A stretch of 34,858 nt of DNA from Candidatus Nitrosopumilus sp. (GTDB lineage Archaea > Thermoproteota > Nitrososphaeria > Nitrososphaerales > Nitrosopumilaceae): the NCBI GenBank assembly GCA_013203245.1, contig JABMOR010000117.1, positions 1 to 34,858 of the forward strand, written 5' to 3'. The notes under the pieces are model-generated. The model was not told where the DNA came from. It did no database searches and was given only the letters and a program-made list of their open reading frames with translations. Made by a program: the position numbers and the translations under genes. This document shows, in pieces, positions 27,290 through 34,858 of this stretch. Position 1 is the stretch's first letter; each line of letters opens with the position of its first letter.

Positions 27290-27897
27290 TGGTAAGTGTT
27301 GCAATTTTTGATTATGGTGCTGGAAATATTTTCAGTCTAAAAAATTCTCTTGAAAAAGTAGGAGCTACAGTTGATGTAATAACTAATTTTGATAATGAAA
27401 ATACGTATTCTGGTTTGTTACTTCCAGGTGTGGGTAATTTTGATCCTGCTATGAACAGTATTAGAAATTTTTCTAAAATTCAATTTAAAGAATATGTTGA
27501 AAATATGCCTGTTCTAGGAATTTGTCTTGGAATGGAAATGTTTTTTGAAAAAAGTGAAGAAGGAAAAGAGAAAGGTCTGAATGTTATTGAGGGTGAAGTA
27601 ATTGTACTTCCTTCTTCTTCGATGAAAGTACCTCACATGGGATGGAACAATCTTGAAATAAAAAAACCTGGAAAAATTCTTGAAGGAGTAGAAAACGATT
27701 CATGGGTATACTTTGTTCATTCGTATAGGGTAAAACCTGAATCAAATGATATTATAACTGCTGAATCCGATTATGGAATTAAAGTTCCTGCTGTAGTGGA
27801 ACATGATAATTTCTATGGTACACAGTTTCATCCTGAAAAATCAAGTACTGTAGGAAAAATAATGTTAAAGAATTTTCTCAAAGAGTGTAAAAAATGA
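27289..27897 (+). CDS. hisH: Imidazole glycerol phosphate synthase subunit HisH
   Basis: FDYGAGNIFSLKNSLEKVGA, LLPGVGNFDPAM, GICLGMEMF, GTQFHPEKS. Confidence 0.97.
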   Translation: MVSVAIFDYGAGNIFSLKNSLEKVGATVDVITNFDNENTYSGLLLPGVGNFDPAMNSIRNFSKIQFKEYVENMPVLGICLGMEMFFEKSEEGKEKGLNVIEGEVIVLPSSSMKVPHMGWNNLEIKKPGKILEGVENDSWVYFVHSYRVKPESNDIITAESDYGIKVPAVVEHDNFYGTQFHPEKSSTVGKIMLKNFLKECKK

Positions 27898-28601
27898 AAA
27901 TAATTCCTGCAATTGATCTTATGGATGCTAAAGTTGTTAGATTGTACAAAGGGAATCCTAAACAAAAAACCGTGTACAGTGATGATCCTGTAAAAATTGC
28001 AAAGAAATGGGAATCTGCAGGCGCAGATATTCTTCATTTAGTTGATTTAGATGCAACCCTTGGGATTGGCTCTAATCTTGATATGATTAAAAAAATTCTT
28101 GAATCAGTTTCAATTCCAGTTGAAGTTGCTGGCGGTTTGCGAGATAAATCTCTAGTTTTAGAAGTAGCAAAATTATCCGAACGAATAGTTTTGGGAACTT
28201 TGGCATTCAAAGACAAATCCCTATTGAAATCATTACTGTCTGAACTAGGAACAGAAAAAATTGTAATTTCAGTTGATCATAAAGACGGTGAAATTGTAAT
28301 TAACGGTTGGCAAAAAGATACTGGAATTAAGTTAATTCCTGCAATTAATGAATTTTTAAAAATGGGCTTTACTGAATTTTTACTAACAAATGTTAGTCGT
28401 GATGGCACTATGGAGGGACCAGATTTAGAATTTTTAGAACAAGCATGTAACTTGCCTAATGCAAATATCATTGCCAGTGGGGGAATTTCAAATATCCGTG
28501 ATGTTGCAGACGTAAAAGAAAAAAATGCATTTGGAGTAATTCTTGGAAAAGCACTATATGAGAATAAAGTTTCAATTGAAGAGGCAAAAAAACTATCATG
28601 A
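27894..28601 (+). CDS. hisA: Phosphoribosylformimino-5-aminoimidazole carboxamide ribotide isomerase
   Basis: IIPAIDLMDAKVVRLYKG, LHLVDLDATLG, VEVAGGLRD, TNVSRDGTMEGPD, IASGGISN. Confidence 0.97.
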   Translation: MKIIPAIDLMDAKVVRLYKGNPKQKTVYSDDPVKIAKKWESAGADILHLVDLDATLGIGSNLDMIKKILESVSIPVEVAGGLRDKSLVLEVAKLSERIVLGTLAFKDKSLLKSLLSELGTEKIVISVDHKDGEIVINGWQKDTGIKLIPAINEFLKMGFTEFLLTNVSRDGTMEGPDLEFLEQACNLPNANIIASGGISNIRDVADVKEKNAFGVILGKALYENKVSIEEAKKLS

Positions 28602-29401
28602 CATTAACTAAAAGAATTATTCCGTGTCTGGATGTAAAAAATGGCAGAGTCGTTAAAGGGTTAAACTTTGAATCAATTAAAGACGCAGGTGATCCTGTGG
28701 AATTGGCAGAAAAATACAGCAATGAGGGTGCAGATGAACTGGTCTTTTTAGACATTACTGCATCTGATGAACAACGAAAAACAATCAAAGATTTGGTTAG
28801 AAAAGTAGCGTCTGTAATTGATATTCCATTTACCGTCGGTGGCGGAGTCAAATCATTAGAGGATGCAAGAAATATTTTACTTAATGGTGCTGATAAAGTT
28901 GGAATTAACACTGGTGCCATAAAAAACCCTAAAATTATTACAGAATTAATGGAATTATTTGGACGGCAATGTGTTGTGGTAGCAGTTGATGTAAAAAGAA
29001 ATTACAACATTGATGATTCAAAAAATATTTTCACTGAAAATGATAAATCATTTTGGTTTGAAGTTTTTATTTATGGTGGAAAAGAAGGGACTGGATTAGA
29101 TGTAATTGATTGGGTTAAAGATGCTGAAAAATTAGGTGCAGGCGAGATTCTTCTTACAAGTATTGATAAGGATGGAACTAAAGATGGATATGATATTTTA
29201 CTGACTAAAAATGTCGTTGATTCTGTAACTATTCCTGTTATTGCTTCAGGGGGTTGTGGAAAACCTGATGATATGATTGATGTTTTTAAGGAATCAAACG
29301 TAGATGCTGCTCTTGCTGCTTCAATATTCCACTATCAAACACATGGAGTAAATGGTGTAAAATCATACTTGAAAAACAGAGGCATTCCTGTAAGATTATA
29401 A
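28598..29401 (+). CDS. hisF: Imidazole glycerol phosphate synthase subunit HisF
   Basis: RIIPCLDVKNGRVVKGLNFE, FTVGGGVKS, GADKVGINTGAI, ILLTSIDKDGTKDGYD, VIASGGCGKPDDM. Confidence 0.97.
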   Translation: MTLTKRIIPCLDVKNGRVVKGLNFESIKDAGDPVELAEKYSNEGADELVFLDITASDEQRKTIKDLVRKVASVIDIPFTVGGGVKSLEDARNILLNGADKVGINTGAIKNPKIITELMELFGRQCVVVAVDVKRNYNIDDSKNIFTENDKSFWFEVFIYGGKEGTGLDVIDWVKDAEKLGAGEILLTSIDKDGTKDGYDILLTKNVVDSVTIPVIASGGCGKPDDMIDVFKESNVDAALAASIFHYQTHGVNGVKSYLKNRGIPVRL

Positions 29402-29424
29402 TACTGATTTTCATATTATTCAAC

Positions 29425-29754
29425 ATGGAAAAATCCATTGATGAAATAGATTTTGAGAAAAGCGGTGGCCTAGTTCCTGTAATTGTTCAGGATGCAAATA
29501 CAAAAGATATTTTGACATTAGCCTATACAAATAAAAAATCATTAGAACTTACAAAAAAGACTGGAAATTCTTGGTTCTGGAGCCGTTCTAGAAATAAACT
29601 CTGGATGAAAGGAGAAGAATCAGGTAATACTCAGAAAATTAAAGAAATTTTAGTTGATTGTGATTTTGATGCAATTATTTATCTAGTTGAACCTTCAGGA
29701 CCTGCCTGTCATTTGGGTGATAAAGTTTGTTTTCACAATAATTTAGAAAAATAA
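29425..29754 (+). CDS. hisI: Phosphoribosyl-AMP cyclohydrolase (monofunctional HisI)
   Basis: VQDANTKDILTLAYTNKKSLELTKKTGNSWFWSRSRNKLWMKGEESGNTQ, DCDFDAIIY, GPACHLGDKVCF; no HisE domain. Confidence 0.96.
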   Translation: MEKSIDEIDFEKSGGLVPVIVQDANTKDILTLAYTNKKSLELTKKTGNSWFWSRSRNKLWMKGEESGNTQKIKEILVDCDFDAIIYLVEPSGPACHLGDKVCFHNNLEK

Positions 29755-29755
29755 T

Positions 29756-30370
29756 TTAACAAACTGGCTCGAAATCTTCTTCATCTCCTGGAAGAATATC
29801 TTTAGTTATTTTAAATTCTAAATTAGGATAATCAGTTCCTCTAAAAACAACTCGCCAATCTCCTACAAAATCATCTGCAGAACAAAATCCTCTTAATTTT
29901 GTAAGTTGTGGTTGTAAATAATAATTAAATGCAGATCTATCAGAGCCATCAAATGGTATTGTTAGATAAACTTCATAGTGAGTACTGTTTAATGGTCTGA
30001 GAAATGCTGCTTGACCCTTCTCATCAAATCCCAATCCCCCAGTTCTGAGAAAAATTTTCTCCCCTAATACATATTCACTTCGATCAATTTGAAATGGTCC
30101 TGAAGTTATCCATTCTCTTTCTTTTGGTGAATATTCATTTTCTAAATTTATTTTCTCAATACTATCTAATTTTTCTTGAATTTCTGGACTAATTTCTTTT
30201 TCTGGTTGTAATTCTTTATTCAGAGTATCTTCAACCTCCATCAGATTTGATTCCTGATTTGTTATTGCAATGATTCCTACTACTATTATGATAACTCCTA
30301 TGATAATTGGAATTACAATTTTATCATTCACAATAATACTCTTACAAAAATATCTAAAAACCTTCCTCAT
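29756..30370 (-). CDS. Hypothetical membrane-anchored extracytoplasmic protein
   Basis: 204 aa; N-terminal TM KIVIPIIIGVIIIVVGIIAIT then polar beta-rich domain with two Cys (FCSADDF, EPVC). Confidence 0.65.
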   Translation of the reverse strand: MRKVFRYFCKSIIVNDKIVIPIIIGVIIIVVGIIAITNQESNLMEVEDTLNKELQPEKEISPEIQEKLDSIEKINLENEYSPKEREWITSGPFQIDRSEYVLGEKIFLRTGGLGFDEKGQAAFLRPLNSTHYEVYLTIPFDGSDRSAFNYYLQPQLTKLRGFCSADDFVGDWRVVFRGTDYPNLEFKITKDILPGDEEDFEPVC

Positions 30371-30462
30371 AACTGATAATTCCGAAAAATTTGATTTTTT
30401 ACTGTCTTACCTATCATTCCCCTTATGATGATTAGTATTCACTATATTTTTAACCATTAAAA

Positions 30463-30477
30463 TTAAGTACTACTTAA
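30463..30477. promoter_or_regulatory. Perfect odd palindrome TTAAGTA-C-TACTTAA upstream of thrC
   Basis: 7-bp arms with 1-nt centre, about 24 nt upstream of ATG 30501 and about 20 nt downstream of a TATA-like CTATATTTTT (30442-30451). Confidence 0.6.
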
Positions 30478-30500
30478 CTTGATAATAGGGTTTTTTATTT

Positions 30501-31739
30501 ATGTTTTCAAAGGATATACTGATCTTGACTAGAACCTCACTACAATGCAGAGAATGTAAAAAAGAGTATGACACTGCTTTCAAGTATATTTGTGATGAGT
30601 GTTTTGGCCCACTAGATGTAAAATATAATTTTCCTAAATTAACAAAAGACACATTTTCTAACCGTGGACATACCTATTGGAGATATTTTGAATTACTTCC
30701 AATAGAAAATAAATCAAACATTGTAAGTATTGGTGCTGGCATGACTCCTCTCATAAAGGCTGACAACCTTGGAAAAAAACTAGGATTAAACAATCTTTAC
30801 ATTAAAAATGATTCTGTAAATCCAACATTTTCATTCAAAGATAGACCAGCTGGGGTTGCAATATCTAAAGCTAAAGAATTTGGATTGTCCGCAGTCGGAT
30901 GTGCATCTACTGGTAATTTAGCTTCAGCAACTGCAGCACATGCAGCAAAAGCTGGATTGCCATGCCATGTGTTTGCACCAAGCAATCTTGAGATGGCAAA
31001 GATTACACAAGCATTATCGTACGGTGCAAACTATATCGCAGTTGATGGGACATATGATGATGCAAACAGAATTGCAGCACAAATTGGTGACAGTAAAGGA
31101 ATCGGTATAGTGAACATTAACATGCGTTCTCATTACGTGGAAGGCTCTAAAACATTTTCATTTGAAGTTGCAGAGCAACTTGATTGGCAAGTCCCTGATC
31201 AATTAATAATACCAGTTGGAAGTGGTGCAATGCTTAATGCAATTTGTAAAGGATTTGAAGAACTACAGACTGTTTCACTGCTTGATGATATTTCTAACAT
31301 GCATATGATTGCAGCACAACCACATGGTTGTGCACCCATAGTTGATGCATTTAAGAAAAATAGCAAAGAAGTGATTCCAGTTGAGCATCCTGATACAATT
31401 GCAAAAAGTTTGGCAATCGGTGATCCTGGAGATGGTAGATACGTTTTGAAACGTTTAGCACAATACAACGGATTTGCCGAAGAATGTAACAATAAAGAAA
31501 TTTTAGACGCTATACTACTTTTGGCTAGAACTGAAGGAATATTCACCGAGCCTGCAGGTGGTGTATCAATATCTGTTCTTCAAAAAATGGTTGAGCAGGG
31601 AAAAATTGACAAAAATGATCGAGTAGTGTGTTATGTTACTGGCAATGGTCTTAAAGCAACTGAATCAATCATGGAAGTTTTACAAAAGCCTAAAGTAATG
31701 AAGGCAAACATTGAAGAAATTTCGGCGGTAGTGAACTGA
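30501..31739 (+). CDS. thrC: Threonine synthase / fold-type II PLP enzyme with N-terminal zinc ribbon
   Basis: CRECKKEYDTAFKYICDECFGPLDVKY zinc ribbon; GMTPLIKADNLGKKLGLNNLYIKNDSVNPTFSFKDRPAGVAISKA PLP-lysine motif; STGNLASATAAHAAKAG. Confidence 0.88.
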   Translation: MFSKDILILTRTSLQCRECKKEYDTAFKYICDECFGPLDVKYNFPKLTKDTFSNRGHTYWRYFELLPIENKSNIVSIGAGMTPLIKADNLGKKLGLNNLYIKNDSVNPTFSFKDRPAGVAISKAKEFGLSAVGCASTGNLASATAAHAAKAGLPCHVFAPSNLEMAKITQALSYGANYIAVDGTYDDANRIAAQIGDSKGIGIVNINMRSHYVEGSKTFSFEVAEQLDWQVPDQLIIPVGSGAMLNAICKGFEELQTVSLLDDISNMHMIAAQPHGCAPIVDAFKKNSKEVIPVEHPDTIAKSLAIGDPGDGRYVLKRLAQYNGFAEECNNKEILDAILLLARTEGIFTEPAGGVSISVLQKMVEQGKIDKNDRVVCYVTGNGLKATESIMEVLQKPKVMKANIEEISAVVN

Positions 31740-33070
31740 TGGCTGATATCACATTTACAATTCCTTCCGTGCTTAATCAAAGCGGCGGAGAAAAAAAAAC
31801 AGAGATTTCAGCTGATTCCTTAACTGATGCATTTGCAAAATTATCTGAAATCATGGGTGATGACTTTAAGCGTCGTGTATTAGAAGGAGATGGAACTCCA
31901 CGTTCATTGATAAATATCTACATCAATGGAAAAAATGCAAAATTCTCCAGCGGCATGGAAACTCCTCTAAAAGATGGCGATGAAGTTTACATATTGCCTG
32001 CAGTAGCTGGTGGTTCAGAAGAACTTTCTCCAAAAGAATTGGATAAATTTTCAAGACAAGTGATGCTTGAAGAAATTGGCTATGGTGGGCAATTAAAATT
32101 AAAAAATGCCAAAGTTTGTGTTGTCGGAACTGGTGGTTTAGGACATCCGATTATCTCTAGACTAGCTACAATGGGTGTTGGAACCTTACGTATTGTTGAT
32201 AGAGATGTAATAGAACTCTCAAATCTACATAGACAAATGATGTTTGATGAAGATGATGTTGGTCAAGTTAAAGTTGAAGTTGCTGCAAAAAAATTACATA
32301 AACTAAATTCTGATTGTAAAATTGAAGCATTGGCTATATCTGTAAATGATTACACTGCATTAGAAGTTGTTGAAGGTTGTGATGTTGTAATTGATGCACT
32401 TGATAGTGTCAATGCAAGATATGCATTAAACAAAGCATGTGTAAAATTTGAAATTCCATTTGTCACAGGAGCTGCAGTTGGAACATCTGGACAAGTATTT
32501 ACTGTTTTACCAAAAAAATCTGCATGTTACTATTGCATGTTTCCATCACTTGATGAGGACTCAATGCCTACCTGTAGTATTGAGGGTGTTCATCCACCAA
32601 TACTTTCCATAGTTGGTGCAATTGAAGTTGCAGAAGCTGTTAAAATAATTCTTGGAAAAACTCCAAATCTTTCTCAAAGAATTTTACATATTGATTTAGA
32701 AAACTTGGATTTTAATTTCACCAAAACTTTCAGAGTTGAGGAATGTCCAATTTGTGGAACAGGACAACTTGAAGAGATACCACAAGAAGAATTGATTTTG
32801 GAAGAATTATGCGGACGTAATCGCGGTAAGAGAACTTATTCTATTACTCCTACAGAAACATTTGATATTGATGTAGATGTTGTAACTAATATTGCAAAGG
32901 AAAAAGGTTTCATTGTAGAAAATCAGGGAAATCTGGGTTTGTCAATGAGAACTAATGAATTATCTGTAAGTTTTATGAAGAAAGGATCTGCTGTTATCGT
33001 GGGTTCAAAAGATGAACATGATGCTATGTTGCTATACAAGATCTTACTAGGCCAAGAGATCAAGGCATAA
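31739..33070 (+). CDS. MoaD/ThiS-type beta-grasp (ubiquitin-like) domain fused to an E1-like ThiF/MoeB adenylyltransferase
   Basis: Residues 1-92: MoaD/SAMP-like ending INIYINGKN...TPLKDGDEVYILPAVAGG; from about 98: LDKFSRQVMLEEIGYGGQLKLKNAKVCVVGTGGLGHPIISRLATMGVGTLRIVDRD, RQMMF, CYYC/CPIC zinc pairs and PTCSIEGVHPP E1 features. Confidence 0.93.
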   Translation: MADITFTIPSVLNQSGGEKKTEISADSLTDAFAKLSEIMGDDFKRRVLEGDGTPRSLINIYINGKNAKFSSGMETPLKDGDEVYILPAVAGGSEELSPKELDKFSRQVMLEEIGYGGQLKLKNAKVCVVGTGGLGHPIISRLATMGVGTLRIVDRDVIELSNLHRQMMFDEDDVGQVKVEVAAKKLHKLNSDCKIEALAISVNDYTALEVVEGCDVVIDALDSVNARYALNKACVKFEIPFVTGAAVGTSGQVFTVLPKKSACYYCMFPSLDEDSMPTCSIEGVHPPILSIVGAIEVAEAVKIILGKTPNLSQRILHIDLENLDFNFTKTFRVEECPICGTGQLEEIPQEELILEELCGRNRGKRTYSITPTETFDIDVDVVTNIAKEKGFIVENQGNLGLSMRTNELSVSFMKKGSAVIVGSKDEHDAMLLYKILLGQEIKA

Positions 33071-33251
33071 AATAGTCTGTAAAAATTACATAAATTATGA
33101 CTAAAATGTAAAAATTATATGGATCAATCACTATTTCATGATGTAAAATATGATTATTATGTTGTAATAATCTATAATATTCATCAATTCCATCAATTCT
33201 ATAAAAAAATTACAAAAAATAACCCAATTGTGGACAATTCGTCCATTAGTC

Positions 33252-33259
33252 TTTTATAC
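33252..33259 (+). promoter_or_regulatory. TATA box (TTTTATAC) of S-layer gene
   Basis: About 27-34 nt upstream of ATG 33286, downstream of a 180-nt AT-rich intergenic region. Confidence 0.5.
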
Positions 33260-33285
33260 TAATTTTACTGAAAAAAACTAATAAC

Positions 33286-34858
33286 ATGAATAACGAAATA
33301 GGACGTAAAATAACTAGTCTTACATTAATGACAATTATGTTAGCAGGCGGTATGGTCATTGCTTCACCAGGAATGGTGCCAATGGCTCATGCAGCTAACG
33401 CTAACCTATTTGTTTCCGCAGAGAACTCACAGTTCAATAACTACATGTCAGGACCTCAGGTCATTGAAGTAGTTGTAATTGATAGTGACATTAACGATAC
33501 AGATCAAGCAAAAGGTGAACCAGACGTTACAATAAACGGCAAGAACCTGAGAATGGTTCAAGCCGTAGATGGTAACTGGTATGGTTACTTTGCAGACAGA
33601 ACACAAGCATCTATTGCAGATTATACCGCAAAAACCAAAGGCCAAGGATTAAACTTTGGTACTTTATGTGCAACTGGAACAACAACTGAAACATTCCTTG
33701 GCATAAGTGTCAGTGATACAGTTGGTGTTGCAATTCCACTAGGCAACCTTACAACAGCTGCCGGTGCAAACGGTACATCTACAGGTAGTCCACTTACAAT
33801 TCAATGTTCAGATGTATTTAATGCAGCAATTGCATTTACAAATAATACTGGACACATGAATGTTGTAAGAGAAGCAAAACAAATGAATACACAATTAACT
33901 GGTGATAGAATCGGTCAAATTGGTGTTTCAGATGTTGATGTCTGGCCTTTCGTTCAACTATACTCTCTAAACCCAACTGGTAACGTTGTCGTACAGTATA
34001 ACAAAGGTGGTGGTGCTCAATCAGTATCACTTACTTTTGATACTGTTGATCAATTTGCTAGTGCAAGTTTAGATAGTTCTGTATATACTCGTAATGCACA
34101 AGTACACGTTACTGTAACAGATCCATGGTTAAACATAGATCCAACCGATGAAGATTCATGGACATTTGGAACTTTGGCAACAAACCTTAGTACCAACTAC
34201 CAAGTCTTCAATGAAAACGGTGCAGCCGCAGGAGCTAGTGTCGCAAATGGTATCATAAACATTAAAGGAAATCTTACATCTATGATGATTGAAGATAACG
34301 GTATTTTGATACTAAATGCAGATACACAAAACAGTGGAACCGCAGTTTTGACATTACAAGACACAGATGATTCTATCATCACTTGTAGTTCACCACAACT
34401 TGCATCCACATGTAGAGTAGCAACTGATGCTAATGGTAACGCAGTAACTGATGCATTAGGATTACCAGCAGGAAGTCAACCAATTACAATTACAGAACAG
34501 GGACCCAATAGCGGAGTCTTTGGAACATATGATGAATCAGATGTTTCTACAATCAAAGTTACAAATACTGCCAAAAGAGGCACATCTGCAACTATTGATT
34601 ACAATGAGACTCCTGTTACAGTTCTAGTAGGCTTTGGATTTGCAACAATTGATATTCAAGCAACTGATGATGAATGGAACTCTGGTGAAGAGATTCCAAT
34701 AGTCTTAGTTGATCGTGATGCAAACAAGAACAGCAGAGTAGATGAAGATCTAGATTTGAATGATCCATCAGTTACATTGATTCCATCATTAGTAACTGGT
34801 GATCCATTTACAATCGGTGAAACATCAAACTCTACTGGACCTGTTGCCATCTACATCG
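33286..34858 (+). CDS. S-layer protein (Nitrosopumilus-type), 3'-truncated by window edge
   Basis: Manual translation from ATG 33286: MNNEIGRKITSLTLMTIMLAGGMVIASPGMVPMAHAANANLFVSAENSQFNNYMSGPQVIEVVVIDSDINDTDQAKGEPDVTINGK..., signal peptide with AHA-like cleavage site, Asp/Asn/Thr-rich beta domains; I found no in-frame stop to the window end. Confidence 0.88.
   Translation, partial: MNNEIGRKITSLTLMTIMLAGGMVIASPGMVPMAHAANANLFVSAENSQFNNYMSGPQVIEVVVIDSDINDTDQAKGEPDVTINGKNLRMVQAVDGNWYGYFADRTQASIADYTAKTKGQGLNFGTLCATGTTTETFLGISVSDTVGVAIPLGNLTTAAGANGTSTGSPLTIQCSDVFNAAIAFTNNTGHMNVVREAKQMNTQLTGDRIGQIGVSDVDVWPFVQLYSLNPTGNVVVQYNKGGGAQSVSLTFDTVDQFASASLDSSVYTRNAQVHVTVTDPWLNIDPTDEDSWTFGTLATNLSTNYQVFNENGAAAGASVANGIINIKGNLTSMMIEDNGILILNADTQNSGTAVLTLQDTDDSIITCSSPQLASTCRVATDANGNAVTDALGLPAGSQPITITEQGPNSGVFGTYDESDVSTIKVTNTAKRGTSATIDYNETPVTVLVGFGFATIDIQATDDEWNSGEEIPIVLVDRDANKNSRVDEDLDLNDPSVTLIPSLVTGDPFTIGETSNSTGPVAIYI

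Noticed and set aside
28468-28920. 150-aa minus-strand ORF across the hisA/hisF junction
   Set aside because: Antisense to two conserved TIM-barrel enzymes; no start context or homology seen.
33448-34850. Minus-strand ORFs (65, 64, 70, 64 aa) at the right end
   Set aside because: All lie opposite the uninterrupted plus-strand S-layer frame that the track omitted for lack of a stop.
1-34858. CRISPR arrays, insertion sequences, integrases, phage or defence genes
   Set aside because: Looked for spaced direct repeats, transposase/integrase/Cas motifs and atypical gene blocks; none seen. The window is compact core-metabolism chromosome.

Overview
The window looks like ordinary chromosome of an ammonia-oxidising thaumarchaeon (Nitrosopumilus-like marine group I). 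This rests on low GC, TATA-box leaderless promoters, archaeal information-processing genes and a Nitrosopumilus-type S-layer protein; the species assignment is inference. It is densely packed with housekeeping genes. In order: late cobalamin genes (cbiB-cobS-cobY-like), ribosomal proteins S27e/L44e, adenine deaminase, thermosome, a ROK kinase, guaA, an MptE-like/FolP divergent pair, guaB, pheA, exosome Csl4, an MDR reductase, a TPR protein, dph2, tiaS, initiator tRNA-Met (minus strand), a GSDH-type sugar dehydrogenase, class II HMG-CoA reductase, a complete-looking his operon (G-D-C-HAD-B-H-A-F-I, no hisE), a threonine-synthase-like PLP enzyme coupled to a MoaD/ubiquitin-like::E1 fusion, and the 5' part of an S-layer gene that runs off the right edge and is absent from the ORF track. 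I see no CRISPR array, transposon, phage or classical defence island. The most interesting points are: (1) the beta-grasp-GG-E1 fusion translationally coupled to the ThrC-like enzyme, with a perfect palindrome in its promoter; (2) the HAD phosphatase inside the his operon as a candidate histidinol-phosphatase; (3) promoter dyads at the thermosome and thrC genes; (4) a palindromic TATA shared by initiator tRNA and a sugar dehydrogenase; (5) an MDR reductase lacking catalytic-zinc ligands, as an acryloyl/crotonyl-CoA reductase candidate. All functional calls are from reading the sequence only, without database searches.
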